Positions 1 to 7,407 of a DNA stretch of 10,240 nucleotides are shown in pieces. The number at the start of each line of letters is the position of its first letter. Position 1 is the first letter of the stretch. Source of the DNA: Syntrophales bacterium (GTDB taxonomy: Bacteria; Desulfobacterota; Syntrophia; Syntrophales; UBA2192); NCBI GenBank assembly GCA_025454095.1, contig JALOPC010000040.1, positions 1 to 10,240 on the forward strand, written 5' to 3'. The notes beneath the pieces are model-generated. The model saw nothing but the letters and a program-made list of their open reading frames with translations. It searched no databases and had not been told where the DNA came from. Both the position numbers and the translations under genes were made by a program.

Positions 1-771
1 TCGAGGTGACGATGGCATTGCGAAGGCCCATGACCCGGATGGCCTTCATCATCTCGCAGCAGCAGCCGCAGCAGTTGCAGATGTAGGCGGCGCTCTTCTT
101 CACGTTGTCCCCCGTCTGGGCGAGGCCCTGCTCCTTGCACTGCTCGAGAATCTTCATGGCCTCCGCCGTCGAGACGGGCCGGGCAAAGCCGTTCTTTACC
201 AGGATCTCCGCGCCCATGTTGAGGGCGATGCAGTTTTCCTGGGGCCTGTCGCACGCCTTCCCGAGGTGGGAGGCCTTGTGCCGGCAGGCACAGATCGACA
301 CGGACGCCGCCGTGGCCGTCTCGATGAGCCGCGACGCCCGCTCCCAGTCGAGGATCTCCGTGTGGTCCCCCGGTCGTCGCCGTGCATGTAGGCGTCGAAG
401 AGCCCCGCAAGCTCCTTCAGGGGAAGCGTGCCGTCGGTGCGCATGAAGGTGTACTCGAAGAACCCGATGACCACGGGCGCCAGCGACACGTAGCGGCGCC
501 TGCCGCGGCCGATGTCGATCACCAGCCCCCTCAGGGCCATCGCGGTGATCCAGTCATCGAGGCGGGCCGCCTCCATGCCCAGCTTTCTCGCGAGCCTCTC
601 CACGGTGACGAAGCGCGTCGGGATCTGCCGGGCGATCGCTGCGTCCTCGGGGGAGAAGAGGATTTTCAGGATCTCCATGAAATGGGGGGAGTCGGGGGCC
701 CCCGTCACGTTTCGGTCGAGGCGCTGCTGCAGGAGGCGGTATTCCTTGTCCGGATTGTGGATGTGTCCCAT
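1..771 (-). CDS. 4Fe-4S ferredoxin-family protein, frame broken, 3' end beyond window
   Basis: The ATG at 771 opens a protein with an N-terminal winged-helix-like segment (about residues 30-110) that reads well to about residue 133. The sense frame then moves to another frame at a run of five C (367-371), where the tail becomes Arg-rich and anomalous. The downstream frame is clearly coding: it resumes as HTEILDWERAS, contains CACR and the Cys-rich block CNCCGCCC (56-79), and runs off position 1. A ferredoxin domain with CxxCxxCxxxC motifs would be expected beyond the window. Restoring one base in the homopolymer joins the halves. From memory of related deltaproteobacterial proteins, about 25 residues usually separate the two halves, so a real internal deletion is also possible. 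An in-frame TGA directly precedes the ATG, which fixes the earliest start. The role is presumably soluble electron transfer or redox sensing; the exact function is unknown. It is divergent from the Tat-DUF362 gene. Confidence 0.7.
367..371 (-). other. Frameshift point in the 4Fe-4S protein gene
   Basis: On the coding strand this is a run of five G. Upstream of it one frame reads LFDAYMHGDDRG; downstream, coding resumes in the frame reading HTEILDWERAS. A six-G run would make the two continuous. A homopolymer indel error, a real mutation, or the scar of a short internal deletion would all look like this. Confidence 0.65.
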
Positions 772-902
772 GGGTCACCCATATCACAGTGGGCGGTTGA
801 AAGCCACCCGCCGGCTTCGCTGCCTCGTACGCTCTCCTTTTCGATTTACCTCGGGTTGCCGGTCGTGGTATTTTTTAACGTAACGAATCGACGAGGTGCC
901 GG

Positions 903-1805
903 ATGAAGAGGCGTGACTTTCTGAAGTGGACGGCCGTTTCCTCGGCGGGGCTGGCGCTGCCCTGCGGCCTGCCCGCTCTGGGCCGCATCGCGCAGGCCGC
1001 ACAGGGGCCCGATCTCGTCGTGGCCAAGGGGGCCTCGACGCCGCAGACCGTGCGTGCGGCCCTGGACGCCCTGGGCGGGATGAAGCGCTTCGTCGCGAAG
1101 GGCGACGTCGTGATCCTGAAGCCCAACATCGGGTGGGACCGCAACCCGCAGTACGCCGCGACCACCAACCCCGACGTCGTCGGCGCCCTGTCGAAGCTCT
1201 GCTACGAGGCCGGGGCGAAGAAGGTGCGCGTCTTCGACAACACGGTGAACGACGCGCGGCGCTGCTACAGGCAGAGCGGGATCGCCGATGCGGCAGCCGC
1301 CGCCGGGGCCGAGATGGTCCACATGGACAGCCGCAAGTACCGGGACGTCAGGCTCAACGGGACGGCCCTGAAGTCCTGGCCCCTGTACGGCGAGATCTTC
1401 GAGGCGGACAAGGTGATCAACGTCCCCATCGCCAAGACCCACAGCCTCTCGAAGCTCACCCTGGGCATGAAAAACTGGATGGGCGTCATGGGGGGCGTGC
1501 GGTTTCGCGTCCACCAGCGCCTCGACGAGAGCCTCGTCGATCTCATCCGGGTCATCAAGCCGACGCTCACCGTGCTCGACGCCGTCCGGATCCTGACGGC
1601 CAACGGACCCACCGGAGGCGACCTCGGCGACGTGAAACGCCTCGACACCGTCGTCGCGGGAACGGACCAGGTGGCCGTCGACGCCTACGGGGCCACCCTG
1701 TTCGGGATGAAGGGGAGCGATCTCGAGCACGTCAGACTCGCCGCGAAGGCGGGCCTCGGGGTCATGGACCTTTCGAAACTCCAGATCAGGAGGATCGGTG
1801 TCTGA
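903..1805 (+). CDS. Tat-exported DUF362 domain protein
   Basis: A 300-residue protein beginning MKRRDFLKWT, a twin-arginine motif (R3-R4-D-F-L-K) followed by a hydrophobic stretch to about residue 34, so it should be folded in the cytoplasm and exported by Tat. Residues about 36-300 match the DUF362 family: VVILKPNIGW near 69-78, IAKTHSLSKLTLGMKNWMG near 177-194, and a C-terminal VAVDAYGATLFG near 257-268. No ferredoxin CxxCxxCxxxC motif is present, unlike the DUF362 protein at 4831-5871. The start is supported by GAGGTG at 893-898, four bases before the ATG. Its stop overlaps the start of the polyferredoxin gene by 8 bases, so the two are translationally coupled and probably work together in a membrane-periplasm redox complex. 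The biochemical activity of DUF362 is not established; the link to iron-sulfur electron transfer is inferred from context. Confidence 0.88.
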   Translation: MKRRDFLKWTAVSSAGLALPCGLPALGRIAQAAQGPDLVVAKGASTPQTVRAALDALGGMKRFVAKGDVVILKPNIGWDRNPQYAATTNPDVVGALSKLCYEAGAKKVRVFDNTVNDARRCYRQSGIADAAAAAGAEMVHMDSRKYRDVRLNGTALKSWPLYGEIFEADKVINVPIAKTHSLSKLTLGMKNWMGVMGGVRFRVHQRLDESLVDLIRVIKPTLTVLDAVRILTANGPTGGDLGDVKRLDTVVAGTDQVAVDAYGATLFGMKGSDLEHVRLAAKAGLGVMDLSKLQIRRIGV

Positions 1806-3381
1806 GCTGACGTTGACGCGCGCGAGACGCATCGTCCAGGGCCTGTTTCTCGCCCTGTTCCTGTTTCTCTTCATCCAGACGGAGTCGAAGGGGACCGACG
1901 AACTGGGCTGGCCCGTCAAGCTCTTTCTCGACTTCGACCCGCTGATCTTCCTGACCACCTTTCTCTCCTCCCACCGCGTGGAGGGGCTCTTCTGGCTGTC
2001 GCTCATCCTCGCGGGGCTCACCGTCGTGCTGGGGCGGGTCTTCTGCGGCTGGGTATGCCCCCTGGGCACGCTCAACAACCTTGCGGGAAGCCTCCGGAGG
2101 AAACGGCCCAAGCCCCCCGGCCCCGGATGGTTCCGGGTCAAGTATTACATCCTCGCCGGCCTTCTCGCCTCGTCGCTCTTCGGCGTGCAGCTGGCCGGGG
2201 TGCTGGACCCCATTTCGCTCACCATTCGTTCCTTCTCGCTGTCCCTCTACCCGGCGGCGAGCTATGCGATCACGTCCCTCTTCGACGCGATCTACCGGCT
2301 CAACCTCCCCCTCGTCACCCCCGCCTCGGAGGCCGTCTACGGCGTGCTGAAAAAGACGGTCCTTCCCTTCCAGCAGCCCTGGTTTGCGCAGGGGACCTTC
2401 ATCGGCCTGCTCTTCCTCGGCGTCCTGGCGCTCAACCTCGTGCAGCGGCGTTTCTGGTGCCGGTTCCTCTGCCCGCTGGGGGCGCTGCTGGGGCTGCTGT
2501 CGCGGCACTCCGTCCTGCGCCGCAGCGTGAGCGAGGAGTGCGATGCCTGCGGGGCCTGCGCCGGGGTGTGCCAGGCCGACGCCGTGCCCGCCGGCAAAGA
2601 CGAGTGGAGGGCCTCGGAGTGCCTCGTGTGCAACAACTGCGACGATGTGTGTCCGAAGAACGCCGTGAGCTTCGGCCTGATGAAGGGGCGCCCCCGGGGG
2701 GGGCTCGACCTGGCGAGAAGAAACGTGATGGCCTCCGTGTTCGCAGGGGCCTTCGCCGTGCCGCTGCTTCGCATCTCTCCGCTTGCCCGGCCGCGGATGT
2801 CGGACGCGAAGATCATCCGGCCGCCCGGCTCGCTCGGGGAAGCGGCCTTTCTCCAGAGCTGCGTGCGCTGCGGCGAGTGCATGAAGGTGTGCATCACGGG
2901 GGGTCTGCAGCCGACCCTGCTGGAGGCCGGCCTGGAGGGGCTCTGGACGCCGGTGCTCGTGCCGCGGATCGGGTACTGCGAGTTCGGCTGCACCCTCTGC
3001 GGCCAGGTCTGCCCCACGGGGGCCATCCGCAAGCTGCCCCTGGAGGCAAAACAGCAGGTGCGGCTGGGGCACGCCGCCATCGACAAGGGCCGCTGCCTGC
3101 CGTTTGCCCACGCCACCCCCTGCATCGTCTGCGAGGAGACCTGCCCGACGCCGAAAAAGGCGATCTGGCTCGAGGAGGTGGCCGTGAAGGACCGCGAGGG
3201 CCGGTCGATCCGCCTGCAGCAGCCCCACGTGGACCTCACGACGTGCATCGGGTGCGGGGCCTGCGAGAAGCACTGTCCCGTCGTCGGCCAGCCCGCGATC
3301 GCCGTCACGAGCGCCGGCGAGTCGCGCACGGAGGAGCATCAGCTTCTCCTGCGGGCGCCGGCCGGGACGCCCTGCGCGTAG
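1798..3381 (+). CDS. NapH-like membrane polyferredoxin fused to NapG/MauM-type ferredoxin
   Basis: A 527-residue protein starting with GTG at 1798; AGGAGG at 1788-1793 sits four bases upstream. The N-terminal half is NapH-like: membrane segments near residues 11-27, 62-80, 116-136 and 199-216, two CxxxCP motifs (C83GWVCP, C221RFLCP), then two [4Fe-4S] motifs (C248-C251-C254-C258 and C275-C278-C281-C285). The C-terminal half resembles NapG/MauM: it opens with RR and a hydrophobic stretch (307-325), like an internal export or anchor signal, followed by cysteine groups at C355-C358-C361-C365, C394-C398-C401-C405, C433-C442-C445-C449 and C483-C486-C489-C493. In the Nap system NapH and NapG are separate proteins passing quinol electrons to the periplasm; here one polypeptide appears to hold both. 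No nap, mau or other catalytic subunit is in the window, so the terminal acceptor is unknown. It pairs with the Tat-DUF362 protein by gene overlap. Confidence 0.85.
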   Translation: MSELTLTRARRIVQGLFLALFLFLFIQTESKGTDELGWPVKLFLDFDPLIFLTTFLSSHRVEGLFWLSLILAGLTVVLGRVFCGWVCPLGTLNNLAGSLRRKRPKPPGPGWFRVKYYILAGLLASSLFGVQLAGVLDPISLTIRSFSLSLYPAASYAITSLFDAIYRLNLPLVTPASEAVYGVLKKTVLPFQQPWFAQGTFIGLLFLGVLALNLVQRRFWCRFLCPLGALLGLLSRHSVLRRSVSEECDACGACAGVCQADAVPAGKDEWRASECLVCNNCDDVCPKNAVSFGLMKGRPRGGLDLARRNVMASVFAGAFAVPLLRISPLARPRMSDAKIIRPPGSLGEAAFLQSCVRCGECMKVCITGGLQPTLLEAGLEGLWTPVLVPRIGYCEFGCTLCGQVCPTGAIRKLPLEAKQQVRLGHAAIDKGRCLPFAHATPCIVCEETCPTPKKAIWLEEVAVKDREGRSIRLQQPHVDLTTCIGCGACEKHCPVVGQPAIAVTSAGESRTEEHQLLLRAPAGTPCA

Positions 3382-3405
3382 GGCGGCTTCGAGGGTCGAC
3401 GCCGG

Positions 3406-3855
3406 TTACGCCTTCGTTTTCTGCCGTTCCTTGTAATGCCTGATAATGACGAAGATCCCCTGGTCGAATACGCGAATCGTGCGGTTGAGCGTCTCCACGG
3501 CCCGGTGGGCGTCGATGGCGGTGACGAAGAGGGCCTGGAAATCCGCGAAGAGCCAGATGTGGCGTCTCATCATGATGAGGGCGTAGATCGCCTCCTCCAT
3601 CGGGACCCCCTTCCGGGCGTTCTCTTCGGCGTAGTCGGTGAAGTACTTTTCCAGCTTCTTGTAGGGCTTTTCGTCGAAGTAGACGGCCCGGAAGTTCTTG
3701 TAGAAATCGAGGGCGAAGTTGGTACAGTCATCCTCTTTCCGGGCGTGAAACCAGGGCGTGTGCGGGTTCGACCTGACGGCCCTGCACCACTGCGCGGCGA
3801 TCTTGTCGGCGTGTCGCTCCGTCACTTCCAGCAGCTTGTCGGCAAATGCGTACAT
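3406..3855 (-). CDS. RsbRD_N-like small cytoplasmic protein
   Basis: A 149-residue, largely helical protein with no signal peptide or membrane segment. I chose the ATG at 3855 (MYAFADKLLEV) because AGGAGGAG lies just upstream on the minus strand with good spacing; the frame stays open further upstream to 3990, but that extension is Arg/Ser-rich and does not look coding. The pattern of an N-terminal ADKIAAQWCRAVR helix, a central FYKNFRAVYF region and a C-terminal MEEAIYALIMMRRHIW...DQGIFVIIRHYKER region resembles the RsbRD N-terminal sensor domain (globin-like fold, found in stressosome and signalling proteins), here standing alone without a STAS or histidine kinase output domain. The family assignment is from pattern recall and is moderate. 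It converges on the polyferredoxin gene with a 24-base gap. A regulatory or sensing role is inference. Confidence 0.75.
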   Translation of the reverse strand: MYAFADKLLEVTERHADKIAAQWCRAVRSNPHTPWFHARKEDDCTNFALDFYKNFRAVYFDEKPYKKLEKYFTDYAEENARKGVPMEEAIYALIMMRRHIWLFADFQALFVTAIDAHRAVETLNRTIRVFDQGIFVIIRHYKERQKTKA

Positions 3856-4086
3856 GAAATCGCTCCTCCTGAAGATGTGGGTCGTTGTCGGTTGGAGACG
3901 GCCGAACGATTCGGTGCGGGACGGAGAGGACCGGCAGAGGATGTGCCGCGTGGAAGATCGGACTATTCCCGCAGAACCGATCACGTGCAAGTAAATTTGC
4001 GATGCATCGGGGTGCGCGAACGCTGCCGGGAACGGAAGTGCGGGGACGGGGACCGGGTGCCCCGGATCCGCAGCAGCCCCGCCGGA

Positions 4087-4398
4087 TCAGGCCATCAGGT
4101 CGATGATGCCCCCCTTGCGGGGTTTCCGGCCGACCTCGACGGCGCCTTCCCGCGACAGACGGTAGGTGGGGGATTCATCGGTTCGCAGGGCGGCATGGTA
4201 CAGGTCGATGACGACGGCGCCATGCGTCTCGTCGTGGACGAGGACAAACCCCTCGGCGGCGACGCGCGGCAACGGAGGGGCATGCCCCCTGCGGCCTTCG
4301 CCGGATCCCGCGGGGATCAGCGCTCCGGCCGGGGTACTTCCCTGCGCGGGGATCGTCCGATCCGGGTTGCCCGTCCAGGTTGTTCCGTCGATCCTCAT
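4087..4398 (-). CDS. Hypothetical protein, about 103 residues
   Basis: Not recognised. The C-terminal half (about residues 45-103) reads like a real protein, with FVLVHDETHGAVVIDLYHAAL followed by an ending of KGGIIDLMA, and uses strongly GC-ending codons like the neighbouring genes. The N-terminal half is Gly/Pro/Ala-rich (about residues 14-45) and probably disordered. No signal peptide, membrane helix or cysteine motif is seen. The ATG at 4398 is the first start in the open frame I could find but has no convincing ribosome binding site nearby (only a weak AGTGGG), so the start is uncertain. It lies 82 bases downstream of the 58-residue protein gene on the same strand and may share its promoter. 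Confidence 0.55.
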   Translation of the reverse strand: MRIDGTTWTGNPDRTIPAQGSTPAGALIPAGSGEGRRGHAPPLPRVAAEGFVLVHDETHGAVVIDLYHAALRTDESPTYRLSREGAVEVGRKPRKGGIIDLMA

Positions 4399-4480
4399 GA
4401 AATCCCACTGCGGCTGTCCCCCCGGTGGGGAGGGACTCGTCGATCCATCGGTCAGCCCTTACCCGATTGCGCCTGTTCGT

Positions 4481-4657
4481 TCAGGCCTTCTTCTTCGAGA
4501 AAAAGTTGATGAGGAAGTCAGTCTGTGCCGGCGAAAGGTCATACTTCAGCGCCGCCTCTTCAATGAGCTTGCTTTTCGTTTTTCCCTCTTCCAGGTTGTC
4601 GGAGATCCACTTGATGGCCTTTCTGATCTCCTCGCCCTCGGGCATCATCTGAGACAT
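4481..4657 (-). CDS. Small conserved-looking helical protein (58 aa)
   Basis: Short ORF starting MSQMMPEGEE and ending FFSKKKA. The ATG at 4657 is preceded on the minus strand by a purine-rich GGGGAGGGG tract, a good ribosome binding site; the frame is open upstream to 4816, but that extension crosses the promoter and looks non-coding. The protein is highly charged, with two probable helices (residues about 9-25 and 28-40) and an end LSPAQTDFLINFF that looks like a short third helix. From recall, similar small proteins with a PEGE(E/D)xRKAIxWIS start occur in Deltaproteobacteria without known function; I cannot verify this here. It could be a small regulator or an adaptor of a larger complex. 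It is transcribed divergently from the ferredoxin-DUF362 gene. Confidence 0.75.
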   Translation of the reverse strand: MSQMMPEGEEIRKAIKWISDNLEEGKTKSKLIEEAALKYDLSPAQTDFLINFFSKKKA

Positions 4658-4721
4658 CTTTTTTTCCCCTCCCCTCGAAAAATGACCGGCCGCCGTAACC
4701 GGCGGGCCTGTCGTGCCCGTT

Positions 4722-4750
4722 ACTATAATGGAAAGGCCCCGTTTTGTAAA
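4722..4750 (-). promoter_or_regulatory. Sigma70-like promoter for the 58-aa protein gene
   Basis: Read on the minus strand: TTTACA (4745-4750), a 17-base spacer, then TATAGT (4722-4727). Each hexamer has one mismatch to consensus. The predicted transcript starts about 60 bases before the ATG at 4657. Confidence 0.6.
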
Positions 4751-4771
4751 GGAAATACCTCGATCCCCCTC

Positions 4772-4800
4772 TTGGCAATTCCCGCATTTTACGGTATGGT
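4772..4800 (+). promoter_or_regulatory. Sigma70-like promoter for the ferredoxin-DUF362 gene
   Basis: TTGGCA (4772-4777), a 17-base spacer, then TATGGT (4795-4800), which would give a short leader of about 24 bases before the ATG at 4831. It lies in the same 173-bp divergent gap as the minus-strand promoter at 4722-4750, with the two -35 boxes about 20 bases apart, so binding at one could affect the other. Confidence 0.5.
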
Positions 4801-4830
4801 TCTTATCACCACGCATCAGGGGGTCGCACG

Positions 4831-5871
4831 ATGGCCGCTGCCGTCTATTTTTCCGATAAATTCAGCGAAGATACAATCGGACGCCTCTTCGAGAGAGCCC
4901 TGGCCGACACGGCCGGCAGGATCGGGACCGAGGATCGCGTCGCCGTCAAGCTGCACTTCGGCGAGGAGGGGAATACCCGTTTCGTCTCCCCGGCGAACCT
5001 GCGGCCCCTTCTGGCCTGCCTGGCAAAACACAATGCCAACCATTTCCTGACCGACGCCAATGCCCTGTACCGGGGCAGGCGCCACAACGCGACGGATCAC
5101 CTGGAGATTGCCCGGAAACACGGGTTCGGTGCCCTCGGGGTGCCCGTTCTCATTGCCGACGGCGAGCGGGGCGAGGAGGAGGCGGAGATCCCGGTTGCGG
5201 GGAAGATTTTCCGCAAAGTCCGCATCGCCCGCCGCATCGCCGAGGCCCGGGCCCTCGTCGTCGTGTCCCATTTCAAGGGGCACATCCTCTTCGGTTTCGG
5301 CGGGGCCGTCAAGAACCTGGGGATGGGGTGCGGATCGCGGGCGGGGAAGCTCGAGATGCATTCCACCCTCAAGCCCTCCGTGGGCGAGGGCTGCACCCTC
5401 TGCGGCAAGTGCGTCGACGTCTGCCCGGCCGACGCGATTCTCCTGGGGGAGGACAGGGCCGTCATCGACCCCGATCAGTGCGAGGGGTGTGCGAGCTGCA
5501 TCGCCGCCTGCGAGTTCGATGCCGTCGAAATCCCCTGGATGGCCCTGGCCGCCAGTGCCGTCATGGAGCGGACGGCCGAGTACGCCCTGGGGGCCGTCAA
5601 CGGCAAGCCCTGCATCTGCGTGACCTTCGTCAACAACATCGCAAAGGACTGCGACTGCATGGCCGACAGCGAGCTGATCGGGCGCGACGTGGGGATCGTC
5701 GCTTCCGTCGACCCCGTGGCCTGCGAGCAGGCCGCCTTCGACCTCGTGAGGGCGCAGCACGGCAGCGTCGATATCTTCAAGCGGGCGACCCGGGTCGACG
5801 GGACCCACATCCTCGGCTACGCCGAGTCCATCGGGCTGGGCACGCGGAACTACGGCCTGGTCCGGCTGTGA
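4831..5871 (+). CDS. DUF362 protein with internal 2x[4Fe-4S] ferredoxin domain
   Basis: A 346-residue cytoplasmic protein with no signal peptide. The N-terminal DUF362 half contains VAVKLHFGEEGN (38-49), VVVSHFKGHILFGFGGAVKN (143-162) and a GMGCGSRAGK segment. A ferredoxin domain follows, with C188-C191-C194-C198 and C217-C220-C223-C227, the classic spacing for two [4Fe-4S] clusters. DUF362 sequence then resumes, with further cysteines (C261, C263, C274, C276) and VDPVACEQAAFDLV (293-306). The length and order match the common 'DUF362 domain-containing 4Fe-4S binding protein' of anaerobes, whose reaction is not known. The ATG is preceded by AGGGGG (4818-4823) seven bases upstream and by a promoter at 4772-4800. 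It differs from the DUF362 protein at 903-1805, which is exported and lacks cluster ligands. A redox role in the cytoplasm is inferred. Confidence 0.9.
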   Translation: MAAAVYFSDKFSEDTIGRLFERALADTAGRIGTEDRVAVKLHFGEEGNTRFVSPANLRPLLACLAKHNANHFLTDANALYRGRRHNATDHLEIARKHGFGALGVPVLIADGERGEEEAEIPVAGKIFRKVRIARRIAEARALVVVSHFKGHILFGFGGAVKNLGMGCGSRAGKLEMHSTLKPSVGEGCTLCGKCVDVCPADAILLGEDRAVIDPDQCEGCASCIAACEFDAVEIPWMALAASAVMERTAEYALGAVNGKPCICVTFVNNIAKDCDCMADSELIGRDVGIVASVDPVACEQAAFDLVRAQHGSVDIFKRATRVDGTHILGYAESIGLGTRNYGLVRL

Positions 5872-5989
5872 GAGAAAAGAGAAGGCGTCGTGAGCGCAAC
5901 CGCGGCCGCGCGATCCTGCGGGTACGGTTCATGCATCCTGTGTCAGAAGCGCCCGGGTCAGATCCGGGAAACCTCAACCGTCCGCAATC

Positions 5990-6940
5990 ATGGAAAAACA
6001 CGAACTCAACGAGCCCAAGACCCGAATCCTGATCGTCGACGACCACGTGGAGCTGCGGGACATGCTCCGGGAGGCGATGGACATTTCCGGCTACGACTGC
6101 CTGACGGCGGGCAACGGCCGCGAGGCCCTGGAGTGCCTGGCCGTCCACACCGTCGACGTGGTCCTGACGGACATCAAGATGCCGGAGATGAACGGCCTCG
6201 AGCTCACGGAACACATCAAGCGGAAATACGACGTGGGTGTCATCGTGATGACGGGCTACACCGACGACTTTTCCTACGAGGACATCATCACGAAGGGGGC
6301 CAGCGACTTCATGGTCAAGCCCGTGGCCATCCCCGAACTCACGCTGCGGATCAAGCGCGTGGCGAGGGAGAGGGCGCTCCTGAAGGAGCGAAACCATGCC
6401 ATGGAGAAGCTCCGGGAGAGCGAGCAGCGCTACCAGGAGTTGAGCATCACCGACGGACTCACGAAACTCTTCAACTCGCGCCAGTTCTACGCGGTCCTCC
6501 ACGGGGAAATCGAGCGGTCCAACCGCTACGACCACCCGCTCTCCGTCCTGATGCTCGACATCGACGACTTCAAGAAGTACAACGACACCTACGGGCACCT
6601 GGAAGGCGACCGCGTCCTGTCGAGGTTTGCCGAGATCATCCGCGAGTGCCTCCGCCAGACCGACTCGGCCTACCGGTACGGCGGCGAGGAGTTTGCCGTG
6701 ATCCTGCCGGCCACCAAGGGCGAGCAGGGGATCATCACCGCCGAGCGCGTGCGGATCGCCCTGAAGAACGAGATCTTCAAACCGCGCCCCGACACCGACA
6801 TCCGGGTCACCGTCAGCATCGGGCTTGCCCAGCACGCCAGGAACGAAGAGATGATGGACTTCCTGCGCCGCGCCGACCAGAACCTCTACAGGGCCAAGGC
6901 CGCCGGGAAGAACCAGGTCTGTTTCACGCAACAGCCCTGA
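5990..6940 (+). CDS. Response regulator with GGDEF output (diguanylate cyclase)
   Basis: A 316-residue protein: REC receiver domain (about 11-125), a short charged coiled-coil-like linker (about 126-150), and a GGDEF domain (about 151-314). REC residues are intact: acidic D17/D18, phospho-acceptor D61 in VLTDIKMPEMNG, T88 and K110. The GGDEF active site is GGEEF (231-235), a catalytically competent variant, and an inhibitory I-site RxxD (R222-QT-D225) sits five residues before it, so product feedback by c-di-GMP is likely. It should make c-di-GMP from two GTP when phosphorylated by an unlinked histidine kinase; none is in the window. ATG 5990 is the first start after an in-frame TGA at 5891-5893, but its ribosome binding site is weak (CGGGAAA far upstream). 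A 7-bp hairpin (5952-5968) lies 21 bases before the start and could limit translation. Confidence 0.93.
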   Translation: MEKHELNEPKTRILIVDDHVELRDMLREAMDISGYDCLTAGNGREALECLAVHTVDVVLTDIKMPEMNGLELTEHIKRKYDVGVIVMTGYTDDFSYEDIITKGASDFMVKPVAIPELTLRIKRVARERALLKERNHAMEKLRESEQRYQELSITDGLTKLFNSRQFYAVLHGEIERSNRYDHPLSVLMLDIDDFKKYNDTYGHLEGDRVLSRFAEIIRECLRQTDSAYRYGGEEFAVILPATKGEQGIITAERVRIALKNEIFKPRPDTDIRVTVSIGLAQHARNEEMMDFLRRADQNLYRAKAAGKNQVCFTQQP

Positions 6941-6989
6941 GCCCCGCCTCTTTCTTTTGCGCACACCCGAACGATGACTATGAAGGGGA

Positions 6990-7009
6990 ACCCCTGCCCG
7001 TTCAGGGGT
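6990..7009. terminator. Possible weak hairpin between convergent genes
   Basis: ACCCCTG (6990-6996) and CAGGGGT (7003-7009) form a perfect 7-bp stem with a 6-base loop, between the convergent cyclase and DUF1893 genes and touching the DUF1893 stop codon. No U-tract follows on either strand, so it is at best a weak or factor-dependent terminator. Confidence 0.25.
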
Positions 7010-7407
7010 CACGAGAAGAAGGCGTCGATCTCCCGGAGGAATTGCTGCGGGTCTTCCGTGGCCGAGGCTTTTTGCTCCATGAGGCAGGGGCCGCTCCTGT
7101 CGCGGTTGAGCAGGATCGGTACGGTCTCGCCGGCAACAAGCGGAACGGCGTGCTGCCCCAGCAGGGCGACGGCACGGGCGGACGCCCTCCGGGTGGAGAT
7201 CCGGGCAATCATCCCCCCCGTGGCGACGACGAGCTTCGCCGCCGCCAGGCCGATGGCGCGGTCGTGGAGCTCGCAGCCGATAAAGCGCCCCCGGCAGTCC
7301 CGGATGCACTCCACGAGCGGCCGGAGCCCTTCCTTGACAGAGGAAAAGACCATGCGGTCCTCGTGAAAGAGGGCCAGGCTGTAACGGTCGAAATCGGGCG
7401 TCAGCAT
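7009..7407 (-). CDS. DUF1893 family protein
   Basis: A 132-residue soluble protein starting MLTPDFDRYS. It fits DUF1893 (deaminase-like fold known from the Thermotoga protein TM1506): a DRAIGLAAAKLVV segment (49-61), a region where an ISE-type motif would sit (ISTRRASARAV, 70-80), and the family-type ending PILLNRDRSGPCLME (97-111), recalling NRDxTGxCPME. Its ATG lies inside the 3' end of the upstream membrane protein gene and overlaps its stop by 7 bases (ATGCTGA), so translation is probably coupled. The frame is open upstream to 7782, but that extension is Arg/Pro-rich out-of-frame shadow of the membrane protein. The substrate is unknown; the coupling to an S-component-like transporter suggests it acts on whatever is imported, which is inference. 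Confidence 0.82.
   Translation of the reverse strand: MLTPDFDRYSLALFHEDRMVFSSVKEGLRPLVECIRDCRGRFIGCELHDRAIGLAAAKLVVATGGMIARISTRRASARAVALLGQHAVPLVAGETVPILLNRDRSGPCLMEQKASATEDPQQFLREIDAFFS

Noticed and set aside
382..906. Long plus-strand ORF opposite the 4Fe-4S protein gene
   Set aside because: His/Arg/Gly-rich composition typical of an antisense shadow of GC-rich coding sequence; no start signal and the opposite strand has clear protein motifs.
4050..4069. GGACCGGG / CCCGGATCC hairpin downstream of the hypothetical gene as a terminator
   Set aside because: The stem has a bulge and no T-run follows on the minus strand, so I could not support termination.
5952..5968. Hairpin before the diguanylate cyclase as part of a c-di-GMP riboswitch
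   Set aside because: None of the conserved GEMM-I sequence elements are present; only a short 7-bp stem.
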